Part shown: positions 56,396 to 64,000 of the stretch, piece after piece
Layout: every line of letters begins with the position of its first letter
How positions within the stretch are numbered: position 1 is the first letter of the stretch
Source: Zea mays
Taxonomy: Eukaryota; Streptophyta; Magnoliopsida; Poales; Poaceae
Direction of reading: 5' to 3'
Length of the DNA stretch: 64,000 bases
Assembly: GCF_902167145.1 (NCBI RefSeq)
Contig: NC_050098.1
Span: 81,322,207-81,386,206, forward strand
Notes under the pieces: generated by a model
Seen by the model: the letters and a program-made list of their open reading frames with translations, nothing else
What the model was told of the DNA's origin: nothing
Databases searched by the model: none
Translations under genes and position numbers: made by a program

Positions 56396-57271
56396 TTCAT
56401 GGAGAAGGATCCTTTTCGGGGTATCCCCCTTTCCCGGTCCCTGTTGTAAGAGAGAGAAAGAGGAAAAGGAAAAGGATACGAAATCGAATGACGTGGCATA
56501 CCTTTTTGACGCGGTCATTATGGCGGAGGCGAAGCGTCGCTCGCTTCTCCTGCCAGAGGCGCCGCCTGTCCCGCCGTGGAGTTAATGCGACGGGGCGAGT
56601 GGTTCGTGGGGCAGCCGTTGCGCGTGCGCGGGCCGTTTGAGGAACGGAACACGGGCGCGTCGTCTTCACGCCGTGAGAGAGGGTTCTCTCGCTGTCCCAC
56701 GAGGTGATGTGAGCTTGGCTGACGACGTGACCGCTGCATCTGCCCGCCTGCCACCGCCATTACTGCCGGCCCATTTTTGGCCGCATCGACCGTCACGCCT
56801 CCTCCCGCGGCTGACTGGCCCGTGATCGATGCGCCTGGCTGGGACTGTTGGGTCATACGCAGGGTTGCCTCGAGTCGCGGTACTGGTTCCGCAGTCGAGG
56901 AGGCGCGGTAGTGGTGCGAGTGGCAGTGCAGTTGCTCGCACGTAGCAACCGGCGCGCTGGTTGCATGACGTGTGGGCCTGGGCCTCCATGCTGGGTGCGT
57001 TGGAAGTCGGAGGGGTGCACCCACTTGGCGCGGTTGCATGTCGCCTGCATGGCTGCCCGCCCTTTCACCCGCTGGTCTGGGCGAAAGTGGAGGAATGCTC
57101 GTAACCGCTTGGCAGTTGCATGCACCACGCGCGGCGGTTTGGCTTCTTCTGCTCTGGGCCAGCCTGCATGACGCGTGGGACCCAGCCCCCCCGCCGTAGG
57201 GGGAGGACCTTGGAGCGTGTTGGAGAAGACTCAGCCCGCGACGGCTGGGGACGCAAGTAGGGAGAGTCGCC

Positions 57272-57279
57272 TTTAAAAG
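57272..57279 (+). promoter_or_regulatory. TATA-like motif before the antisense ORF of H
   Basis: TTTAAAAG in GTCGCCTTTAAAAGGAGG, 34 bp upstream of an ATG, on the strand opposite to the element. Confidence 0.35.
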
Positions 57280-57305
57280 GAGGGTGACCCCCTTGAAAGG
57301 CGACC

Positions 57306-57518
57306 ATGTCTTCGTGCTCCCTTATGCATCGTGTCTTTCCACCTTTCGGGCCCCCGGATGAGGAACACCCACAATCCTTCCGCCTTGTTGTTGGAGGAAT
57401 GCAACTTCGTGGAAGTTGGTACCTTTCAGCCATCGTTCGGCTTCAAGGATTTTCATCAGGCAGCCCGGCTGCATCCCCTCGCCGGTGGTCACCCAAGACG
57501 GTGACCACCAGCCCCTAG
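57306..57518 (+). CDS. Antisense ORF in the 3' region of element H
   Basis: 70 codons, MSSCSLMHRVFPPFGPPDEE at the start, then FRLVVGGMQLRGSWYLSAIV and SPAASPRRWSPKTVTTSP at the end. It is antisense to the element's genes and located between pol and the 3' LTR, where Tat-lineage elements such as Grande are known to carry antisense ORFs. A second open frame (57547-58341) follows in the same strand and may be its frameshifted continuation. Function unknown. Confidence 0.45.
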   Translation: MSSCSLMHRVFPPFGPPDEEHPQSFRLVVGGMQLRGSWYLSAIVRLQGFSSGSPAASPRRWSPKTVTTSP

Positions 57519-58454
57519 GTGGGGAGAAGCAAGCCGGGCTGCGATCTTGGTCCCGCCCTCAGCCTCAAGGATGTTCATCATCCTTGCTGGGGCGGAGGCC
57601 GGGCTGAGCCGGAGCTCTACCTCCCGCGCGGGTTCGTGGGTCAGCCTCTTTTTCAGCATTCAAGGGAGAGGGCGCTCACTGGCCCTGCGAGAGGGGCGGA
57701 CTTCGACAACGCGGGGCTGGTCGACGGTGGGCGCCATCAGATTTAGCGCGTTGGGCTTGCCGGCTTGGCTCCCGGTGCCCCCTCCCGCCGCAAGGGCGGT
57801 TGTCGCGTCGCGCGCATGGGGGGACCGCCCAAGACGTCGCGCGCTGCTAGGGCGCCGTTCGTGTTCTGGGGTTGTCCTGCCATTGCTCCGGTACGGCGCC
57901 TCCGCGCGGAGGTCGGTGCTCCGCTCGTCCGGGAGGATCCGAGTGGGGATCTGCCGGTGGGCTGACGGCTCCTGTCGTCGGTGCCGAGGTGGAGGCGGCT
58001 CGAGAAGTCCTCGTCGCCGACGGGATCACCGCCACCATCCGCGCTCCGGGCCTCCGGCTCTTTGTACTTGTCCTCGCCCCTCGAGCTTCGGTGTGGGTGA
58101 GGGCAAGGTTGCAGCGGCGTCCGCCCTGAGGCCATCGCTGCTGCAGTTCGGCCACCCGGAGCAGGGGTCGTTGTCGCTGCTGCTGGAGCGGGCGACGGCG
58201 AGCCATCCGTCGGCCTTCTGTTGCTCCGCAGGGCCCCCAATCATGTGGGGTTGTTCGTACCTGCGGAGGTGGAACCGGGGTTCCGTTTGTAATGGCACCT
58301 TGAGTGCCGGTGTCTTGTTCATTGTGGCTTTCGGGGCCTGAACATGTATGTATTTTCGGCACGGAGCCGTGTTTTTTCCTCATTTTCGAGCACTAAGACT
58401 CGCCTGTTGGTTATCTGAACCGCTTCACCAAGCGTGAGTCGCCTCGTGCGAAGG

Positions 58455-59390
58455 TGACGAGTGAGGTATCCGTATCCCGGAGGCATAGGAGTCCCTCGGC
58501 TCGGTCGGCCTTGCTGTCTGAGGCTTCTCTTGCTTAGTTAAAGGAACCCCTCGACCGCTCTTCGATGAGCCGAAGCCGGAGGTAGCGGTGTCAGCTCGAG
58601 TAGAGGCAGAGTTGGCTTCGAAAAGAAGATTTGGTCGGCCAGAGCCTGGCCGGGTCGTCCACTGGCGGGACCGACGCCGAAATTGAGTTGCCGAGGCCTC
58701 GGGCCGGGCTGATGTCTTCGGGGGACAGCTGGCCGAGGCCTTGGGGTGGCCGGCCGAGCCGTCTGCTCGAGCCGGATTCCTGGACAAGACCCTGGCGGCG
58801 ATGGCCCGGGCGTGGTGCTGATGTCGTCCTTCAGAGTGGAGATCCTCCGACCGCGTCGCCGTCCGAGGCTAGGTCGGACCTCGTCGAAGGCGTAGTTGAC
58901 GCCAAGGGTGCTGCTGCTCCCTTCAACTATCAAGATCCGAGCCTGCAGGGTCGGATTATCTAGTAGTGTGTGTATGTTTTCTGCGGCCGCCGAGGCCAAA
59001 ACACACTGTCGTCGTGTTGTAAAGCTGCGATTCTATTCCCCTTGTTTCGAGCATCTGGACTTATTTGTCGGTAACAGAATTGTTTGTGCGAGCGCAAGTT
59101 GCTTTTCACGGAAGGTTATGAGTGAGGTATCCGTATCCCGAAGGCGTAGGAATCCCTCGGCTCGGTCGGCCTTGCCGCTTACGCGCACTCTTACTCGTCC
59201 ATAGGGTTCTGTCACCGACGCAGTCGAGAAGGCCCGAAAAATCGTTTTGGCAGAGGAGCTTTCGAGCGTGAAGACTTGTTCGGTCCACGGAATCACATCT
59301 TCCGAGCGCGAGTTACTTATCGCAGAAAGTGATGAGTGAGGTATCTGTATCCCGGAGGCGTAGGAGTCCCTCGGCTCAGTCAGCCTTGGC
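58455..59390. repeat. Dispersed repeat, three copies
   Basis: GAGTGAGGTATCCGTATCCC-type units at 58461, 59120 and 59335, each followed by GTCCCTCGGCTCGGTCGGCC-like sequence. The last two are about 215 bp apart and also share downstream TTTTGGCAGA. The first is about three periods away. Confidence 0.75.
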
Positions 59391-59616
59391 TGCTTACGTG
59401 TACTCCGTCGTTTTCAGGATCCCACTTTCGAAGTAGTCGAAAAGCACGAAAGACGTTCTGGCAGAAAAGATCTTTTCCGAGGAAAATTTCGACGCAGAGG
59501 GGGTTCCCCCCTTTTAGCCCCCGAGGGAGGGTCGGGCTTTGCCGAGGCAAGGCTGACCCTTCCTTGATGACTAAACTTTGCGTGGGAACGAGGTATACGA
59601 ACAACTTGAAAGCATC

Positions 59617-59901
59617 TTAAGGGTAGAAGCGACGTAGCTGTTGGATGTTCCAAGCGTTGTTGTAGACCTCACCTTGACTGTTGGCCAGCTTGTATGTCCC
59701 GGGCTTCAGAACTTTGGCGATGACGAACGGCCCTTCCCAGGGAGGCGTGAGCTTGTGCCGCCCTCGGGCGTCTTGTCGCAGCCGAAGCACCAGGTCGCCC
59801 ACCTGGAGGTCTCGGGACCGAACCCCTCGGGCGTGATAGCGTCGCAGGGACTGCTGGTACTGCGCCGAGTGTAGTAAGGTCATGTCCCGAGCCTCTTCCA
59901 T
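59617..59901 (-). pseudogene. pol: Integrase C-terminal segment (element H)
   Basis: Follows 59902-60663 after an in-frame TAG. It encodes SAQYQQSLRRYHARGVRSRD, LQVGDLVLRLRQDARGRHKL and PPWEGPFVIAKVLKPGTYKL, the GPY/F-type C-terminal region. No chromodomain, as expected for Tat elements. Ends at the pol stop near 59617. Confidence 0.85.
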
Positions 59902-60663
59902 CTAGTCCAGTGAGTCTTCTCGATTAGCTTGATTGCTTTGGTCGGCGTAGGCCCTCGTCCTCGGGGAACCGTATTCTAAGTCTGTGGGCAAGATGGCCTC
60001 GGCCCCATAGACTAGAAAGAACGGTGTGAAGCCCGTGGCTCGGCTCGGCATTGTCCTCAGACTCCAGACCACCGAGGGGAGTTCCTTCATCCACCGCTTG
60101 CCGAACTTGTTGAGGTCGTTGTAGATCCGAGGCTTGAGTCCTTGAAGAATCATGTCGTTGGCATGTTCTACCTGCCCATTTGTCATGGGGTGGGCCATGG
60201 CGGCCCAGTCCACCCGGATGTGATGATCCTCGCAGAAGTCCAGGAACTTCCTGCCGGTGAACTGGGTGTCGTTGTCAGTGATGATGGAGTTCGAGATCCC
60301 AAAGCGATGGATGATGTTGGTGAAGAATGCCACCGCCTGTTCGGACCTAATGCTGTTTAGGGGTCGAATCTCGATCCACTTGGAGAATTTGTCGATGGCG
60401 ACCAACAGGTGTGTGTAGCCCTCGGGTGCCTTCTGCAAGGGGCCGACCAGGTCCAGACCCCACACAGCAAACGACCAGGTGATAGGTATGGTCTGCAGGG
60501 CCTGAGCAAGCAGGTGGGTCTGCCTTGCGTAGAACTGACACCCTTCGCAGGTGCGAACAATTCTAGTGGCGTCGGCCACCGCCGTCGGCCACCGCCGTCG
60601 GCCAGTAGAATCCTTGTCGGAAGGCGTTTCCAACAAGGGCTCGAGGTGCTGCGTGATGGCCAC
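59902..60663 (-). pseudogene. pol: Integrase core (element H)
   Basis: CEGCQFYARQTHLLAQALQT gives the second half of the zinc finger. The core has WGLDLVGPLQKAPEG, NSIITDNDTQFTGRKF and NGQVEHANDMILQGLKP, i.e. D, D and E all present. A 13-bp tandem duplication at 60571-60596 shifts the frame between the zinc finger's two halves, and the frame's end has a TAG at 59902. Confidence 0.88.
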
Positions 60664-61062
60664 AAGCCCCCGAGTGTATCTCTTGTAGGAGCTCCTGGCC
60701 TTCGGCGATGGAAATGCATCGCTGGAGGATGCCCGAGGGGTTGCGGTGGTAGAGCTCCTTCCCGTCTCCTAGCAAGACGAACGACTTGGCGCGCCGCGCC
60801 AACCGCCGAGCTTCGGCTCGGTCGAGGGGTAGCTCTCCTCGGTGGAGATATTGCAGGTACGGGGTCTGCCAGTTTCGATTAGGCGTGACCCCACTCCGCT
60901 CCTCCTTGATGCGCAGTGCCTCACCCTCGGGGGCCGAGGGTACCTCAGGCGAGCCGAGGGTGCCTCGGGTTGAGCCGAGGGTGCCTCGGGCTGAGCCGAG
61001 GGTGCCTCGGGCTGGGCCAAGGCCTTCTCGGGCTCGGGCGTGTCGTCGGTCTTGACGGAGGG
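60664..61062 (-). pseudogene. pol: RNase H-integrase linker with 21-bp repeats (element H)
   Basis: Includes a 21-bp, three-copy direct repeat (60951-61013) that encodes a seven-residue repeat of the ARGTLGS type, then YLQYLHRGELPLDRAEARRL and LYHRNPSGILQRCISIAEGQ, the start of the integrase zinc finger. A frame break near 61063 separates it from the RNase H part. Confidence 0.75.
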
Positions 61063-62913
61063 TCAATGCAGGTCTCGGGAGAAGACGTCCGGGGGAACCG
61101 TTGTTCGCCCCGAGGCTATTTTAGCCAGCTCGTCCGCAGTCTCGTTGTAGCGTCGGGCGATGTGGTTGAGCTCGAGCCCGTAGAACTTGTCTTCCAGGCG
61201 CCGAACCTCATCGCAGTAGGCTTCCATCTTCGGGTCGCGGCAGTGGGAGTTCTTCATGACTTGGTCGATGATGAGCTGCGAGTCACTGCGAGCGTCGAGG
61301 CGTCGGACCCCTAGCTCGATGGCGATGCGCAACCCGTTGACCAGAGCCTCGTACTCAGCCACATTGTTGGACGCCGGGAAGTGGAGGCGTAGCACGTCGC
61401 GTAGGTGCTTCCCGAGGGGCGAGATGAAGAGCAAGCCTGCGCCTGCTCCTGTCTTCATCAGCGACCCGTTGAAGAACATGGTCCAGAGTTCCGGTTGGAT
61501 CGGAGCTGTTGGGAGCTGGGTGTCGACCCATTCAGCCACGAAGTCCGCCAAGACCTGGGACTTGATGGCCTTCCGAGGGGCGAACGAGATCGTTTCGCCC
61601 ATGATTTCCACCGCCCACTTTGCAATTCTACCCGAGGCCTCTCGGCACTGGATGATCTCCCCCAGGGGGAAGGATGACACCACAGTTACCGGATGAGACT
61701 CGAAGTAGTGTCGCAACTTCTGTCGCGTCAGGATCACCGCGTATAGCAGCTTCTGAATTTGTGGGTAGCGGATCTTGGTCTCGGACAGTACCTCGCTGAT
61801 GAAGTAGACTGGCCTTTGGATGGGCAATGCATGCCCCTCTTCTCGTCTCTCAACTGCGATCGCGGCGCTAACCACCTGAGTGGTCGCGGCGACGTAGATT
61901 AAGAGGGCTTCTCCGGCAGCGGGGGGCACCAAGATGGGCGCGTTTGTGAGGAGCACCTTCAGGTTCCCGAGGGCTTCCTCGGCCTTAGGGGTCCAAGTGA
62001 AGCACTCGGCCTTCCTTAAGAGGCGGTACAGAGGCAGGCCTCTTTCGCCGAGGCGCAAGATGAAACAGCTCAGGGCCGCAAGACATCCCGTGACTCTCTG
62101 TACGCCTTTCAAGTCCTTGATGGGCCCCATGCTGGTGATGGCTGCGATCTTCTCCGGGTTAGCCTCGATGCCCCGCTCGGAGACGATGAACCACAAGAGC
62201 ATGCCTCGGGGAACCCCGATGACACACTTCTCGGGATTGAGCTTCATGCCTTTCGCCTTGAGACATCGGAATGTCACTTCAAGGTTGGAAAGGAGGTCGG
62301 AGGCTTTCCTCGTCTTGACTACGATGTCATCGACGTAGGCCTCGACCGTTCGGCCAATGTGTTCGCCGAACACATGGTTCATGCACCGTTGGTATGTTGC
62401 ACCCACATTCCTCAAACCAAACGGCATGGTAACATAGCAGTACATGTCGAAGGGTGTGATGAAAGAAGTCGTGAGCTGGTCGGACTCTTTCATCCTAATC
62501 TGGTGATGCCCTGAGTAGGCATCGAGGAAAGACAGGGTTTCGCACCCCACAGTGGAATCCACGATTTGATCGATGCGAGGAAGAGGGTAGGGAACTTTCG
62601 GACATGCTTTGTTTAGACCAGTGTAGTCTACACACATCCACCATTTCCGTCCTTTCTTTCTCACAAGCACAGGGTTGGCAAGCCATTCGGGATGGAATAC
62701 CTCTTTGATGAACCCTGCCGCCATTAGCTTGTGGATCTCCTCGCCTATGGCTCTGCGCTTTTCTTCGTCGAATCGGCGCAGAGGCTGCTTCACGTGTCGG
62801 GCTCCAGCTCGGATATCCAGCGAGTGCTCGGCGACATCCCTCGGTATGCCGGGCATGTCCGAGGGACTCCACGCGAAAACGTCGGCATTTGCGCGGAGAA
62901 AGTCGACGAGCAC
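61063..62913 (-). pseudogene. pol: RT, RNase H and archaeal-type RNase H (element H)
   Basis: 616 open codons. The RT has WWMCVDYTGLNKACPKVPYP, FLDAYSGHHQIRM and YVDDIVVKT (62326-62337). A Ty3 RNase H follows (LIYVAATTQVVSAAIAVERR). A second, archaeal-type RNase H typical of the Tat lineage comes after it (NNVAEYEALVNGLRIAIELG, SDSQLIIDQV, HIARRYNETADELAKIASG). In this second domain the first catalytic motif reads FFNGS (codon at 61468-61470) in place of the usual Asp-Gly-Ser. Confidence 0.92.
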
Positions 62914-62919
62914 TGCTTC

Positions 62920-63355
62920 CTATTTGGGATCGAGCTCGAAGTCGATCCGGATCTGCTTGGAGGCGTCGCTGCTGGGGTCGAAGGGGACGGATTTAACCGT
63001 CTCCGCTGGCTCGAAGTTGCCGGCATGGCGCTTCACGTCTGGCACCTCCTTAGAGAGGCTCTCCAGGTCGGTGATGAGGGCCTCGGATTCAGTGAGGGCC
63101 TCGGCGTACTCCACGCACTCCACGTCGCATTCGTACGCGTGTCGGTACGTGGGGCCGACGGTGATGACCCCGTTGGGGCCCGGCATCTTGAGCTTGAGGT
63201 AGGTGTAGTTGTGGATGGCCATGAACTTAGAGTAGCACGGCCTCCCCAATACTGCGTGTAGGTTCCTCGGAACCCGACCACCTCGAACGTGAGGGTCTCC
63301 CTTCGGAAGTTGGAGGGCGTCCCAAAGCAGACGGGTAGATCGAGTTGTCCGAGGG
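62920..63355 (-). pseudogene. pol: Protease-RT linker (element H)
   Basis: RETLTFEVVGFRGTYTQ, then after a frameshift near 63250 GRPCYSKFMAIHNYTYLKLK and PGPNGVITVGPTYRHAYECD. Ends at a TAG (62920-62922) just before the RT frame. Without the stop it would join RT directly. Confidence 0.8.
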
Positions 63356-63356
63356 G

Positions 63357-64000
63357 CTAGACGCGCTTCCCGGGGATGATCACGTGGAAAGGCGCAGCGC
63401 CTGCCCGGACCGAGGATAGATCAACACACAGAAGCCCGAGGGTCTCGGCGTAGATGATGTTGAGGTTGCTGCCTCCGTCCATGAGGACCTTGGTGAGCCT
63501 GACGTCGCCGATGACGGGGTCGACAACGAGCCGGTATTTCCCCGGGCTCGGCATGCGGTCGGGGTGGTCGTCTTGGTCGAAGGTGATGGGCTTGTCGGAC
63601 CAGTCTAGGTAGACTGGCGCCGCCACCTTTACCGAACAGACCTCCCGACGCTCTCGCTTGCGGTGCCGAGCCGAGGCGTTCGCCACTTGCCCACCGTAGA
63701 TCATGAAGAAGTCGCGGACCTCGGGGAACTCTCCTGCCTGGTGATCTTCCTTCTTATCGTCGTCGCGAGCCCTGCCACCCTTCGTGGGTGGCCCGGCCTT
63801 GTGAAAGTGGCACCGAAGCATGGCGCACTCCTCAAGGGTGTGCTTGACGGGCCCCTGATGATAGGGGCACGGCTCCTTGAGCATCTTGTCGAAGAGGTTT
63901 GCACCTCCGGGAGGTTTCTGAGGGTTCTTGTACTCGGCGGCGGCGACAAGGTCCGCGTCGGCGGCGTCGCGTTTCGCTTGCGACTTCTTCTTGCCTTTCT
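63357..64000 (-). pseudogene. pol: gag end and protease (element H, partial)
   Basis: Open to the window edge. The gag end has KKKSQAKRDAADADLVAAAE and the Tat-type zinc motif CPYHQGPVKHTLEECAML. The protease shows LTKVLMDGGSNLNIIYAETL, with the catalytic Asp in a DGGS context usual for this group. Ends in TAG at 63357-63359. Confidence 0.85.

Larger units (their letters stand above)
55446..59616 (-). other. Non-coding 3' region of element H
   Basis: 4.2 kb between integrase and PPT, GC-rich, with no pol continuation. It contains the 74-77-bp tandem array (56170-56395), an antisense ORF with a TATA-like motif (57272-57518), and three copies of a diverged repeat (58455-59390). Other long frames here change between strands and look like GC-rich shadows. 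Confidence 0.7.
53816..64000 (-). mobile_element. Huck-like Tat-lineage Ty3 element H (3' part)
   Basis: A minus-strand element entering from the right edge: gag end and PR (63357-64000), RT-RNase H-archaeal-type RNase H (61063-62913), integrase (59617-60663), a 4.2-kb non-coding 3' region with tandem repeats and an antisense ORF (55446-59616), PPT (55433-55445), 3' LTR (53816-55432). The 5' LTR and most of gag are outside the window. The LTR start TGTCGGGGACCATAATTAGG is that of maize Huck-type elements, from memory. Confidence 0.88.

Noticed and set aside
57743..58383. Long frames on the minus strand in H's 3' region
   Set aside because: GC-rich shadows of the plus-strand frame; no family motif and composition dominated by Arg/Pro/Ala.

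Overview
No host gene is recognisable in this window. It is a block of nested LTR retrotransposons of the kind that fills gene-poor DNA in large grass genomes. A Huck-like LTR, Tekay/Del-type chromoviruses with LTRs over 4 kb, and a copia LTR rich in CACCGGACAGTCCGGTG-like motifs suggest an Andropogoneae grass (maize/teosinte, sorghum, sugarcane or Miscanthus type). The species call rests on remembered family features and is an inference.

Layout. (D) 1-3941: part of a minus-strand Tekay-type LTR. (C) 3942-4329 plus 34831-39490: a minus-strand Ty1/copia element. Its integrase is split by element B, with the TSD AATCT on both sides. (B) 4330-34825: a complete minus-strand Tekay-type Ty3 element with ORF0, gag, PR-RT-RH-IN and a chromodomain. 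(A) 4476-19433: a complete plus-strand element of the same family, inserted 146 bp inside B's 3' LTR with TSD CTCAC. (E) 39491-42308: gag, PBS, LTR and a pol C-terminus of an older minus-strand Ty3 element, into whose gag C inserted. 42315-43369 holds a 64-bp tandem array, a Tat-like LTR piece and a 5S-rRNA-like LTR. 43370-45560 holds an acidic ORF with its own TATA-like motif, a Tat-lineage ORF fragment (+) and an RT fragment (-) joined tail to tail. (F) 45574-51531: a non-coding LARD-like element with both LTRs truncated at their outer ends. (G) 51532-53815: a minus-strand LTR related to F's. (H) 53816-64000: the 3' two-thirds of a minus-strand Huck-like Tat element with dual RNase H, running off the right edge.

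Insertion order read from interruptions: E, then C, then B, then A; D also entered C. H adjoins or interrupts G. All long coding regions carry stops or frameshifts, so none looks autonomous as written.

The most interesting points concern the A/B family. Both copies carry a 291-codon ORF0 upstream of gag. In each the frame is broken at different places, so the intact frame can be inferred by comparison. Their LTRs look gene-like: a TATA box, a GC-rich leader, a GTAAG donor-like site, a long AT-rich stretch, then short sense ORFs, one exactly 30 codons in all four copies. A inserted in inverted orientation into B's LTR, which creates a palindrome with two arms of about 4.5 kb. That is a plausible hairpin-RNA source against the whole family.
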